Below are positions 1 through 8,683 of a DNA stretch of 64,000 nt, piece by piece (positions within the stretch are counted from its first letter, which is position 1; each line of letters opens with the position of its first letter). Under the pieces are notes generated by a model that saw only the letters and a program-made list of their open reading frames with translations, did not search any database and was not told the origin of the DNA. Location: NCBI GenBank assembly GCA_029862165.1, contig JAOTXU010000001.1, positions 62,001 to 126,000 on the forward strand. The letters are read 5' to 3'. The translations under genes were made by a program, and so were the position numbers. This stretch comes from Gammaproteobacteria bacterium. GTDB lineage: Bacteria > Pseudomonadota > Gammaproteobacteria > Steroidobacterales > JABDKV01.

Positions 1-1343
1 ATCAGCGACTGCTTGATCACTTCGACCGCAATGGCTGGTACACCGCTATCAACCGAACCGTCTTTTTCAGTTACGGCGACTTTGTCGCCACCATCATCGC
101 GTCCGTTTCTGAACGCAAGTTGTGCTTTGTGCATCAGAGAATTTACATCATCGACATGGCGATCGAGTTGCGCCAAACCTACTGTGCAGCTCATCGGGAT
201 CGATTTGTCACCGGCCTCGAACACGTGTCTGCGTATGGAACGTAATAGTTCCTCCGCCCAGGCATTGACGTCGCGCATCGTGCCACGTGTCAATAACACC
301 ATGAAGACATCGCCGCCGAACTGACCATATAGGTCATTGGGTTTCACCGAGTCGCGCAACAGCTGCGCCATGTCCAACATCAGCTGGTCACTGACATTTG
401 GATCCAGCAGATCACGGGTTTCGTCCATGTCGTCCGGTCTCATATAAGCAAGAATAGTGACACCGGGCGCAGCAGGGCCGCGCATTGTCTCTTCAAGTTT
501 GTCGACAAAGTGCTGACGCAGAAAAAGTCCGGTAACGGGATGGCGGTGATCGGCAAGAGCCGGCGTCACTACTGTAGGCGTTTCCGGTTCAATGCTGATG
601 CGCAAACACGGTTCACCGTCGTCCTGAACGCTGTCTATGGACGCCTGAACAGACAGGCTACTGCCATCGCTGCTCTCGACACCGATCTCAATCTTGTGCC
701 CGGCCCACTTGCCCTGGTTGCAAGCGACCAAAGCGCCCTTGATCGCGGGGCGGCTTTCCTGGGCGAATACATCGAGGATTGGTGTCCCGATTAGGTCGTT
801 TGCGTCGGCATAGCCGAACTGCTCCAGCCAAGCGCGATTCAAGTTGGTGATTATGCCTTCGCTGACAAAGATGATGGCGTCGGCGGCCTCATCGATCAGG
901 TTTGCAAGCTGGTCCTGCAAGGCCTTGTTTTCGACACGCGAAGTCTTCAGTTTCCGCAGCGTCCAATACGCACTCAGTTCACGCACGGCAACCGAGCTTA
1001 GACGCACCGGTTCTTTCAGTGTTACGAGATCCTGCGCACCGTCGACCAAAGCACGGGCAATCGCTCTTTCGCCGGCTTCGCCGTCCAGCGCCAGTAGCGG
1101 GAGGCCGGGCGCCAGCCGGTCCCGTACATCGGCTGCGTATTCAAGTCTTTCCAGATCGCCGTCCAGTGCAACAAAAAGCAATTGAGCGCGTCCGGCAGAC
1201 AGGACGTCCGGCAATGAGCGAGGATCTTGTACCCATTGACAATGTGCAGCTCGACCGGCATTGCGGAGGGAGCGGCTGATGGCTTCGACATCGTCCTCAC
1301 GTTGGGTTACGACGATAACCGAAATCCCGGTTTGCTCGCTCAA
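1..1343 (-). CDS. FimX-like REC/PAS/degenerate-GGDEF protein (partial, runs off left edge)
   Basis: Read from the complementary strand, an open frame starts at a TTG (1341-1343) preceded by AGGAGG at good spacing and stays open to base 1, so the C-terminus is missing. The first ~125 residues look like a receiver-type fold (ISVIVVTQREDD near the start, LLFVALDG further on). A PAS-like stretch follows (ADAIIFVSEGIITNLNRAWL), then a GGDEF-like domain with YGQFGGDVFMVLL. The signature is GGDVF instead of GGDEF, so cyclase activity is doubtful. The sequence continues into what could be a linker to an EAL domain outside the window. REC-PAS-degenerate GGDEF(-EAL) is the architecture of FimX, the c-di-GMP effector of polar type IV pili; the presence of fimV nearby fits. 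The FimX assignment is inference, the domain order is seen. Confidence 0.75.
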   Translation of the reverse strand, partial: MSEQTGISVIVVTQREDDVEAISRSLRNAGRAAHCQWVQDPRSLPDVLSAGRAQLLFVALDGDLERLEYAADVRDRLAPGLPLLALDGEAGERAIARALVDGAQDLVTLKEPVRLSSVAVRELSAYWTLRKLKTSRVENKALQDQLANLIDEAADAIIFVSEGIITNLNRAWLEQFGYADANDLIGTPILDVFAQESRPAIKGALVACNQGKWAGHKIEIGVESSDGSSLSVQASIDSVQDDGEPCLRISIEPETPTVVTPALADHRHPVTGLFLRQHFVDKLEETMRGPAAPGVTILAYMRPDDMDETRDLLDPNVSDQLMLDMAQLLRDSVKPNDLYGQFGGDVFMVLLTRGTMRDVNAWAEELLRSIRRHVFEAGDKSIPMSCTVGLAQLDRHVDDVNSLMHKAQLAFRNGRDDGGDKVAVTEKDGSVDSGVPAIAVEVIKQSL

Positions 1344-1567
1344 AGTCTGTCCTCCTGGCTCTGCGTGGCGGCAACATGATAGCGCGTTCCCCGCCACAAA
1401 ATGAGTAACGCGTCATGTTTTTCATTTGTTGGCACGTCTGTGGCCCCTTTCACCGAGTGCACTCGTTTGCCGTAGGACCGTAGCCGGTTGGAGCCAGACC
1501 TGGTGGCAAAAGCCGCCGGCGGACGTCATATTCACTGTCCAGTCGTTCAAAGCATCGACCAAATCCG

Positions 1568-1595
1568 TTACAGCTTAAGCATCAGCGGGTATCAT
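1568..1595 (+). promoter_or_regulatory. Putative sigma70 promoter of efp
   Basis: TTACAG (1568-1573) and TATCAT (1590-1595) are separated by 16 bases and lie about 40 bases before the efp start. The 290-base stretch 1344-1633 between the divergent FimX-like gene and efp holds no ORF that I can support and presumably carries both promoters. Confidence 0.4.
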
Positions 1596-1633
1596 GTGCG
1601 ACCTCGGCCCTCCGAATCTTTTTCCGAGCTTAC

Positions 1634-2203
1634 ATGGCAAGTTACAGCACAAATGAATTCCGTTCCGGTCTCAAGGTCATGCTTGACAATGACCCCCACG
1701 CGATCATTGAGAACGAATTTGTAAAACCTGGAAAAGGACAGGCGTTCAACCGCGTCAAGCTGAAAAATCTCAGGACCGGTCGTGTAATTGACAAGACATT
1801 CAAATCCGGTGAATCCATAGAGGCTGCCGATGTGATCGACACTGAAATGCAGTATCTTTACTCTGATGGCGAGTTTTTCCATTTCATGACACCGGATACG
1901 TTTGAGCAGTACGCTGCAGAGCCTGTAATCATTGGTGATGCGGGACAGTGGCTGAAGGAACAGGACATCTGCCTGGTAACACTGTGGAACAATTCTCCTC
2001 TGGTAGTGGCCCCACCGAACTTTGTCGAACTAAAGATTGTCCAGACTGATCCTGGGCTGCGTGGCGACACGGCGCAGGGCGGGGTCAAGCCTGCTACGCT
2101 CGAAACAGGCGCGGTCGTGCGTGTCCCACTGTTTGTCGAAGAGGGAGAGGTGATCAAGGTCGACACCCGCACCGGCGAATACGTTTCGCGCGCACGCGAC
2201 TAA
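1634..2203 (+). CDS. efp: Translation elongation factor P
   Basis: A 189-residue protein of normal EF-P length, with the KOW-like N-terminal domain and the two OB-fold domains; the C-terminus ends in the typical [19 protein letters not shown] relieves ribosome stalling at proline stretches. The modifiable loop is [10 protein letters not shown], with lysine at position 34, the residue that EpmA beta-lysylates in E. coli. The next gene encodes EpmA, only four bases downstream, so target and modifying enzyme are cotranscribed. EpmB, the lysine 2,3-aminomutase that makes beta-lysine and is often divergent from efp, is not in the window; a FimX-like gene sits in that position. Confidence 0.97.
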   Translation: MASYSTNEFRSGLKVMLDNDPHAIIENEFVKPGKGQAFNRVKLKNLRTGRVIDKTFKSGESIEAADVIDTEMQYLYSDGEFFHFMTPDTFEQYAAEPVIIGDAGQWLKEQDICLVTLWNNSPLVVAPPNFVELKIVQTDPGLRGDTAQGGVKPATLETGAVVRVPLFVEEGEVIKVDTRTGEYVSRARD

Positions 2204-2207
2204 TAAA

Positions 2208-3161
2208 ATGGAATGGCGACCCACGGCCGGGTTGGATGTACTCGCGACGCGTGCGCACCTGCTCGAGCTTACACGAGATTTTTTTTCAGCCGGCGGGGTG
2301 ATGGAGGTGCAGACGCCAGCCTTGGTGAGCAGTTCCTGCCCTGACCCGAATATTCCCAGCATCGTTGCCACACCGCACGGCGGCCGCACAATGTTTTTGC
2401 ACACGTCACCGGAACATGCAATGAAACGAATGTTGTGTGCCGGTAGCGGTGATATTTATCAGATTGCACCAGTATTTCGCGATGGAGAGGCAGGAAGGCA
2501 CCACAATCCAGAATTCACTCTGATCGAGTGGTATCGCACGGGCTACGATCGTCAGGCAATGGCAGCGGAGACGGTTGTATTGATCAAAACACTCCTGCAG
2601 CGCGAAGCTGTGGTCGAGCAAATCACTTATGCCGATGCTTTTCTGCGTCATGCGGATATTGACCCGCACTCAGCCACTGTTGATGACCTGGCCGCCGCAT
2701 GTGGACGAAACGACATTGCACGGCCTGAGTCTGTGCCTGCCACGCGTGATGCGTGGCTTGATTTGCTACTGACATCCGTTGTGGTACCCGCTTTCAACGC
2801 AGACAAGATCTATGTCCTGTATGACTACCCGGCGTCACAGGCGGCCCTGGCGCGCGTGCGCGACACGACGCCAGCAGTGGCGGAGCGATTCGAAGTTTTT
2901 TATGGTGGTCTGGAACTGGCCAACGGCTTTCATGAATTGAGTGATGCAACAGAGCAGAGGAAGCGCTTTTTGTCTGAACAGGCCCGCTATGCGATAACTG
3001 GCCGAACGACACCACCGGTAGATGAACGATTGTTACAAGCATTGGAGCACGGATTGCCTGACTGTGCCGGCGTCGCGCTCGGTTTCGATCGTGTTGTCAT
3101 GCTGGCGGCGGGTCGCAATAGTCTGTCTGAAGTACTGGCCTTTCCATATGATCGGGCGTGA
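2208..3161 (+). CDS. epmA: EF-P--(R)-beta-lysine ligase
   Basis: A 317-residue homologue of the class II lysyl-tRNA synthetase catalytic core without the anticodon-binding domain, the length and form of EpmA/PoxA/GenX. Class II motifs are visible: motif 2 around IYQIAPVFRDGEAGRHHNPEFT and motif 3 near the end (GVALGFDRVVMLAAG), plus GGLELANGFHEL. The enzyme activates beta-lysine and transfers it to Lys34 of EF-P. The ATG is four bases after the efp stop, which supports the start and the functional link. Confidence 0.95.
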   Translation: MEWRPTAGLDVLATRAHLLELTRDFFSAGGVMEVQTPALVSSSCPDPNIPSIVATPHGGRTMFLHTSPEHAMKRMLCAGSGDIYQIAPVFRDGEAGRHHNPEFTLIEWYRTGYDRQAMAAETVVLIKTLLQREAVVEQITYADAFLRHADIDPHSATVDDLAAACGRNDIARPESVPATRDAWLDLLLTSVVVPAFNADKIYVLYDYPASQAALARVRDTTPAVAERFEVFYGGLELANGFHELSDATEQRKRFLSEQARYAITGRTTPPVDERLLQALEHGLPDCAGVALGFDRVVMLAAGRNSLSEVLAFPYDRA

Positions 3162-3164
3162 AAG

Positions 3165-3632
3165 ATGACGGATGATTTTTACGATAGCTTAGCTAGCGAA
3201 GCGCGTGCCTTGCTGGAGGGCGAGTCCGATGCGATCGCAAATGCCGCCAATCTCAGCGCCTTGTTGTATCAGCGTCTGCCGGAAATAAACTGGGCAGGGT
3301 TCTATTTTTTGCGTGACGGCGAACTTGTCGTTGGCCCCTTCAATGGAAAACCGGCATGTACGCGTATCACGTTGGGTCAGGGAGTTTGTGGTACCGCGAT
3401 TGCGACGCGGCAAACACAGCGCGTGGCCGACGTGCATAAAATCGATAACCATATAGTCTGCGACGCCGATTCCAGATCCGAGATTGTCGTGCCACTGTTT
3501 ACGGAGACCCAAGATTTGGGCGTGCTCGATATAGACAGTCCCCTGACAAACCGTTTCGACGCGATGGATCAGAACGGTCTGGAACGCATCGCCGCGATCT
3601 ACCTAGACGCATACACTAGGCGCGGGCAATAG
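3165..3632 (+). CDS. msrC: Free methionine-(R)-sulfoxide reductase (GAF-domain fRMsr)
   Basis: A 155-residue single GAF-domain protein of the YebR/MsrC family, which reduces free L-methionine-(R)-sulfoxide in the cytoplasm. The start INWAGFYF and the motif LGQGVCGTAI are typical. The three family cysteines are present at about positions 65 (KPACTR), 75 (GVCGTA) and 99 (HIVCDA). The ATG lies three bases after the epmA stop, so it is the third gene of the efp operon. The last 17 bases overlap the 3' end of the convergent psd gene. Confidence 0.9.
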   Translation: MTDDFYDSLASEARALLEGESDAIANAANLSALLYQRLPEINWAGFYFLRDGELVVGPFNGKPACTRITLGQGVCGTAIATRQTQRVADVHKIDNHIVCDADSRSEIVVPLFTETQDLGVLDIDSPLTNRFDAMDQNGLERIAAIYLDAYTRRGQ

Positions 3633-4458
3633 TCTCGCCGATCATTATCGTGGAAGCGGGATGCAGGTGATGTGCGAGTTGCGGTCCATCATTCGAAAAT
3701 AGGACAATCGCTGTAGAGCCCAGATTGAAACGCGCCAGTTCCTGGCTGCGCTGGAAGGAAATGGACGGATTGTAGGTCCACTGCCGCAATTTTTTTCCCC
3801 CCGGTGCGACGACACCCTCGTGCACGGTTTCGATGCTGCCAACATTCATCGCCCCAACCATTACAAGGGCTATCGGACCGTGGTCACTATCAAAATGAAA
3901 AACGACCCGTTCGTTACGGGCAAACAAATGGCTGACAGCACGCGTTGTGCGAGGGCTCACGCTGAACAAGCGGCCGGGGATGTAGGTCATTCGGCTTAGG
4001 CGCGCGGTCAGCGGCATGTGTATCCGATGGTAGTTATGTGGTGCCAGGTAGATTGTCACGAAGCGACCATGCTCATACGCACCGGGGAATTCACTGGCAT
4101 CGCCAAATAGTTCTGCAACCGTAAACCGGCGATCCTTTGCCTGCACCAGCAAGCTTGAGTCGATCTCGCCAACTTGCGAAATAGTGCCATCGACCGGCGA
4201 TACAATACTCCGCGGGTCGCTCGGTGCGGGACGGGCGTCGGGGCGTAGCGCTCGCGTAAACAGTGCGTTGAAACTGGGATAGGCATCGGGATCGTTGTGT
4301 TCGGCTTCAGTGAGGTCGATTTTGTACAACCGCACAAAGGAATGGATCAACAGCTTTCGCACCGGCAAGAGACGCGTCCTCGCAAGCCGACCGACCAGCC
4401 GGGAAATCGAATGCTGTGGCAGCAGACTTTGTACGCCAGCAAGAAGATTCTCCATCAC
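3616..4458 (-). CDS. psd: Phosphatidylserine decarboxylase proenzyme
   Basis: A 280-residue membrane-associated decarboxylase that makes phosphatidylethanolamine. The self-cleavage motif LGST lies near the C-terminus (Gly247-Ser248), where cleavage yields the pyruvoyl group on Ser248. Other catalytic landmarks are SPVDGTI and APHNYHRIHMP. The start ATG overlaps the stop of the copper-chaperone gene by ATGA, so psd is the third gene of a translationally coupled sco-pcuAC-psd unit. It ends inside the 3' end of msrC, so no separate terminator is available between the two convergent genes. Confidence 0.95.
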   Translation of the reverse strand: MMENLLAGVQSLLPQHSISRLVGRLARTRLLPVRKLLIHSFVRLYKIDLTEAEHNDPDAYPSFNALFTRALRPDARPAPSDPRSIVSPVDGTISQVGEIDSSLLVQAKDRRFTVAELFGDASEFPGAYEHGRFVTIYLAPHNYHRIHMPLTARLSRMTYIPGRLFSVSPRTTRAVSHLFARNERVVFHFDSDHGPIALVMVGAMNVGSIETVHEGVVAPGGKKLRQWTYNPSISFQRSQELARFNLGSTAIVLFSNDGPQLAHHLHPASTIMIGETIARA

Positions 4459-4889
4459 GGCGCCTGATCGCTAACAACTGCACTGGCCGGTACTCGTGTT
4501 TGGTCTGCGAGTTGCAATGTGATGGTTGTATTGTCGCCTCGGGCAACAGCTTGCTTTGGTTTGGTCATCATCAGGTGCAGGCCACCCGGTTGGAACACGA
4601 GCCGTTCGCCGGCTGCAATCGAAAGTGAACGCAGGCGGATCATTTCCGAGATTCCATCGACGACTCGCGATTCGTGGATTGTGACTTGCTCAAAGGCTTC
4701 TGAGGTGGCGCCGACGAGGGTGATCGTTTCAGCCGTTTTGTTGTGTAGGGTCAGATAAGCCGCGGTCATGCTCATGCCAGGTGGTGGCGTTCGAATCCAG
4801 GCGTTGTCGATCGTTACCGCTGGCTTTGTACATGACGCAAGCAGTCCGGTGGACACAAGAGCAATGATCAAACTTGCCGATGCTTTCAT
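4455..4889 (-). CDS. PCu(A)C-type periplasmic copper chaperone, lipoprotein
   Basis: A 144-residue protein with a lipoprotein signal (LLASC lipobox, Cys near residue 20) followed by a DUF461/PCuAC domain. Conserved landmarks are AWIRTPPPGMSMTAAYLTLHN and a His/Met copper site of the form H...M...H-x-M: HESRVVDGISEM and GGLHLMM. PCuAC proteins deliver Cu(I) to cytochrome oxidase, often with Sco, which is encoded immediately upstream (ATGA overlap). Confidence 0.93.
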   Translation of the reverse strand: MKASASLIIALVSTGLLASCTKPAVTIDNAWIRTPPPGMSMTAAYLTLHNKTAETITLVGATSEAFEQVTIHESRVVDGISEMIRLRSLSIAAGERLVFQPGGLHLMMTKPKQAVARGDNTTITLQLADQTRVPASAVVSDQAP

Positions 4890-5488
4890 CGCGTGAGCAA
4901 CCGATAGTCCGCCGCAATACTCGCCATGTCATGTGGCGCCGAAAACAATGCAACCTGATTTGCGGCCGGATCTACCAGAAATAAAGCAGCAGTATGGGAG
5001 ATCGTGTAGTCGGCATCCTTGGTTATGCGTTGGTAGGCAACTCCCAGGCCCGCGGCAAATAGTGCAATCTCGTCGGCACTACCGGTAATGCCAGAGAAGT
5101 GCGGCCCAAAATGCGACAGGTAGTCCTCTAACACCTGTGGCGTATCGCGTTCAGGGTCCACAGTGACCAGCCAGATACGGGGTTGCCGTGCCGCGGACAG
5201 GTCGTCGAGTAATTCACTGAGCTGGCCAAGTTCATACAGCGTGGTCGGACAAATATCAGGGCAGTGCGTAAAGCCAAAAAACAGGATGTCCCAGCCGTCA
5301 AGAAAGCGTGCGCGCGCAAGTCTCGTGCTGTGCTCATCGCTGAGAGTCACGTCCGGCAGCGCGCGCGGTGTGTTGAAGACCGTTGCCGTGCTGACTGAAT
5401 CGGGTTGCTTGCGCAACATGCCAGCAGCGATGCCGACAGCAAATGCAGCGAGACCGGCCAGGACGATTGGGATGACTGATCGTTTCAT
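4886..5488 (-). CDS. SCO1/SenC family copper-binding protein
   Basis: A 200-residue thioredoxin-fold protein anchored by one N-terminal membrane segment (VIPIVLAGLAAFAVGIAAGM). The copper-binding CxxxC is in THCPDICPTTLY and the distal histidine in TISHTAALFLVD. Sco proteins take part in CuA-site assembly of cytochrome c oxidase. First gene of the minus-strand unit with pcuAC and psd. No oxidase subunit genes lie in the window. Confidence 0.93.
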   Translation of the reverse strand: MKRSVIPIVLAGLAAFAVGIAAGMLRKQPDSVSTATVFNTPRALPDVTLSDEHSTRLARARFLDGWDILFFGFTHCPDICPTTLYELGQLSELLDDLSAARQPRIWLVTVDPERDTPQVLEDYLSHFGPHFSGITGSADEIALFAAGLGVAYQRITKDADYTISHTAALFLVDPAANQVALFSAPHDMASIAADYRLLTR

Positions 5489-5523
5489 GGGGGGATTATC
5501 CTACTATCTGTCGCGGTGCAGCA

Positions 5524-6486
5524 GTGGGCGTTATATCATTGCCAGCGAATTTGAGTGGATCTGAGGATTTGGAACATCTGACGGACAATTTGCAAACTGT
5601 CGGCGATCTGGTGCGCTGGGGTGCCAGCTGTCTCAAGGCGGCTGGTCTGCACTTTGGGCATGGCACTGACAACGCTGCGGACGAATCGCGGGTGCTCGTG
5701 TTTCACGCCTTGTCGCTGGATTTTCAGGTACCCGAGTATTTCTATGATTCCCGCGTGACTTCGCAGGAGCGCAACGCGGTTATTAAATTGATCGAGCGCC
5801 GCATCGATGAGGGTAGGCCGGCAGCGTATCTTACCGGCGAGGCCTGGTTTGCCGGAATGCGGTTTGAGGTGACTCCGCATGTGCTCGTTCCGCGTTCGCC
5901 GATCGCGGAGATGATATTAAATGGTTTCGAACCGTGGTGTCGAACCGAAAATATCAAGACTGTTTTGGATCTGGGGACCGGTAGCGGTTGCATTGCGATT
6001 GCAATTGCGGCACACATGGGTGCGGAGGTAGACGCCGTCGACATTTCTCCGCCAGCAGTCCGCGCTGCCCACCGCAATGTAAAGCTGCATGGGCTGGAAG
6101 ATTTGGTACACGTCTCTGAATCTGATCTTTACCGATCATTGCCGGACAAAAAATATGATCTGATCGTCAGTAACCCGCCATACGTCAGTGCGACCTCGAT
6201 GCAACGGTTACCGGATGAGTACAAACACGAACCCGAAATTGCCTTGGCCGCCGACGAGGATGGTTTATCGGTAATCCATAGAATTCTGCGTCGTGCCGCC
6301 GATTATCTGCAGCCCGCCGGTGTGTTGGTTGTGGAAGCAGGCGAGGCGGCGGGTGCGTTGGTGGCTAGCTATCCCGATGTGCCGTTCGACTGGGTGGAGT
6401 TCGAGCACGGTGGCGATGGTGTCTTTGTGTTGAGTTCGGTTGACCTGGCACGCAGTCGCGACCTGATCGCAGCAAGGTGCGCCTAG
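5524..6486 (+). CDS. prmB: 50S ribosomal protein L3 N5-glutamine methyltransferase
   Basis: A 320-residue HemK-family glutamine methyltransferase. SAM motif I is VLDLGTGSGCIAIAIA, and the glutamine-binding NPPY motif is IVSNPPYVSA. The N-terminal part (VGDLVRWGAS, RRPAAYLTGEAWFAG-like stretch) is that of PrmB rather than PrmC. PrmB is commonly found directly before aroC, as here, where aroC begins on the base after the stop. The GTG start at 5524 lacks a clear ribosome binding site, so the true start may be a little downstream. The gene is divergent from sco, and the promoter must lie within 5489-5560. Confidence 0.93.
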   Translation: MGVISLPANLSGSEDLEHLTDNLQTVGDLVRWGASCLKAAGLHFGHGTDNAADESRVLVFHALSLDFQVPEYFYDSRVTSQERNAVIKLIERRIDEGRPAAYLTGEAWFAGMRFEVTPHVLVPRSPIAEMILNGFEPWCRTENIKTVLDLGTGSGCIAIAIAAHMGAEVDAVDISPPAVRAAHRNVKLHGLEDLVHVSESDLYRSLPDKKYDLIVSNPPYVSATSMQRLPDEYKHEPEIALAADEDGLSVIHRILRRAADYLQPAGVLVVEAGEAAGALVASYPDVPFDWVEFEHGGDGVFVLSSVDLARSRDLIAARCA

Positions 6487-7593
6487 ATGTCTGGTAATAC
6501 GCAAGGCAGGCTTTTTGCATTGACAACGTTCGGCGAAAGTCACGGCCCGGCCCTGGGCTGTATCGTCGACGGCTGCCCGCCGGGCCTGGCACTTTGCGAG
6601 GACGACCTGCAGCGGGATGTCGAGCGGCGACGCACGGGCAAATCACGTCATACCAGTCAGCGGCGCGAACCCGACGAGATCACGATATTGTCCGGTGTCT
6701 TTGAAGGGCGCACGACAGGGGCACCGATAGGCTTGCTGGTCAAAAATGTGGATCAAAAGCCAAAGGACTACAGTAAGATTGCCAATCAGTTTCGTCCTGG
6801 TCACGCCGACTACACCTATCAGCAAAAATACGGTTTTCGTGACTACCGCGGTGGTGGTCGTTCGTCTGCGCGCGAAACTGTGATGCGAGTTGCTGCCGGG
6901 GCGATTGCCCGAAAATATTTGAGCGAGACTTATGCAATTCAGATACAGGGGTACCTCGCCCAGATCGGCGAGCTCAAATTGGACGCGGTAGATCTGAACA
7001 CCGTCGATGACAATCCGTTTTTTTGTGCGGACCCAACCCGAGTAGCCGAATTGGAAAACTTTATGGACAAGTTGCGCAAGTCGGGCGACTCGATCGGTGC
7101 GCGCGTGAATGTTATCGCAAGGGGCGTTCCGCCAGGTCTCGGTGAGCCGGTCTTCAACAAACTCGATGCAGACATCGCTCAGGCCATGATGGGAATCAAT
7201 GCCGTCAAGGCGGTGGAGATAGGCGCGGGCTTCAGTTGCGTTGAACAAAAAGGCTCTGAGCATCGCGATGAGATTCGTCCGGACGGTTTTGCGAGCAATC
7301 ACGCTGGTGGCACGCTCGGTGGGATTTCCAGCGGTCAGGACATTCTGGTCAGTATGGCGCTTAAACCGACTTCCAGTTTGCGTCTTCCATGCGATAGCGT
7401 GGATGTGCTGGGGCAGCCAGTTTCGGTAGTAACCCATGGCAGACACGATCCCTGTGTCGGGCTGCGGGCCACGCCTATCGCGGAGGCCATGCTGGCCCTG
7501 GTCCTGATGGACCACAGTTTGCGCCATCGAGCCCAGAATATGGGCGTAAAAAGCCCTACACCGGTTATTCCGGCTGGCTCCGGGCCATATTAA
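6487..7593 (+). CDS. aroC: Chorismate synthase
   Basis: A 368-residue enzyme that converts EPSP to chorismate, the last shared step of aromatic biosynthesis, using reduced FMN. Family signatures are the N-terminal [19 protein letters not shown], the central [12 protein letters not shown] and the C-terminal [18 protein letters not shown]. It begins directly after the prmB stop codon, so the two are an operon. Confidence 0.98.
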   Translation: MSGNTQGRLFALTTFGESHGPALGCIVDGCPPGLALCEDDLQRDVERRRTGKSRHTSQRREPDEITILSGVFEGRTTGAPIGLLVKNVDQKPKDYSKIANQFRPGHADYTYQQKYGFRDYRGGGRSSARETVMRVAAGAIARKYLSETYAIQIQGYLAQIGELKLDAVDLNTVDDNPFFCADPTRVAELENFMDKLRKSGDSIGARVNVIARGVPPGLGEPVFNKLDADIAQAMMGINAVKAVEIGAGFSCVEQKGSEHRDEIRPDGFASNHAGGTLGGISSGQDILVSMALKPTSSLRLPCDSVDVLGQPVSVVTHGRHDPCVGLRATPIAEAMLALVLMDHSLRHRAQNMGVKSPTPVIPAGSGPY

Positions 7594-7634
7594 GTTCAAT
7601 TTTGTGACGAAGGTGGCAGTCTGAAGCTGGCGCG

Positions 7635-8651
7635 ATGAAAGAGAATAATGTACTCGCAGTGGCAGGCGCCACCGGGCTGGTCGGCGAAAGCATGCTGGAC
7701 CTGCTGGCCCAAAGGCGTTTTCCGGCGGTCAGCGTGCATGCGTTGGCGAGCGCACGGTCGGTGGGCCGGCGCGTCAGCTACGGCAATAGCATGTTGGTTG
7801 TGCAGAACCTGGCGACGTTCGACTTCTCGCAAGTGGACATCGCGTTGTTCTCCGCAGGCGCCTCGGTTTCCGAGGAGCATGCGACCCGGGCCGCCGCGGA
7901 GGGATGTGTCGTGATAGACAACACATCCTGCTTTCGATACGACGACGATGTTCCGTTGGTAGTACCGGAAGTCAATATTGAGGCAATCGAGCAGTATAGG
8001 CAGCGAAACATAATCGCGAATCCGAATTGCTCCACGATTCAGTTACTAGTGGCACTGAAACCGATTTACGACAAGGCAGGTATCGAGCGAATTAACGTGG
8101 CAACGTATCAGGCAGTATCGGGAGCAGGGCGCAGCGCCATTGAGCAGCTGGCTGGCCAAACTGCCCGTTTGATGAATGGCCAACCGCTGGACGACGAAGA
8201 AGCGCAGATCGCATTCAACGTACGACCGCACATTGATAACTTTCTTGACAATGGATACACGCGCGAAGAAATGAAGATCGTTTGGGAGACACACAAGATT
8301 CTCGACGATGAGACCGTGGCTGTGAATCCAACTGCTGTGCGCGTACCGGTTTTCTTTGGTCATTCGGAAGCAGTGCACATTGAGACCCGACGCAAGTTGA
8401 GTGCGGATGAGGCGCGCGAGCTGTTGGCTCGTGCGCCGGGCGTCACATTGGTTGACCGTCGGGCGCCCGGTGGATATCCGATGGCCGCCACAGACGGCGT
8501 GGGCACGGATTCGGTCTACGTTGGCCGGATACGAGAGGATATCTCGCACGAGCGCGGCCTGAACCTGTGGGTGGTCTCCGATAATGTGCGCAAGGGTGCT
8601 GCGTTAAACAGTGTGCAGATTGCTGAAATCTTGGTAAAAGATCACATATAA
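7635..8651 (+). CDS. asd: Aspartate-semialdehyde dehydrogenase
   Basis: A 338-residue enzyme of the lysine/threonine/methionine and diaminopimelate pathway. The N-terminal NADP-binding loop is VAGATGLVGESML, and the catalytic cysteine is in ANPNCSTIQ. The substrate-binding EE-rich helix (WETHKIL) and the C-terminal SDNVRKGAALNSVQIAE are family-typical. The Pseudomonas-type order asd-fimV-truA follows. The Usg-like paralogue is excluded because the active-site Cys is present. Confidence 0.95.
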   Translation: MKENNVLAVAGATGLVGESMLDLLAQRRFPAVSVHALASARSVGRRVSYGNSMLVVQNLATFDFSQVDIALFSAGASVSEEHATRAAAEGCVVIDNTSCFRYDDDVPLVVPEVNIEAIEQYRQRNIIANPNCSTIQLLVALKPIYDKAGIERINVATYQAVSGAGRSAIEQLAGQTARLMNGQPLDDEEAQIAFNVRPHIDNFLDNGYTREEMKIVWETHKILDDETVAVNPTAVRVPVFFGHSEAVHIETRRKLSADEARELLARAPGVTLVDRRAPGGYPMAATDGVGTDSVYVGRIREDISHERGLNLWVVSDNVRKGAALNSVQIAEILVKDHI

Positions 8652-8683
8652 GTTATATTTAGGCGGCGAATGTAAAGAAACAT

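Noticed and set aside
6643-7599. 318-codon minus-strand ORF opposite aroC
   Set aside because: Fully inside a certain gene; composition typical of a shadow frame and no recognisable motif.
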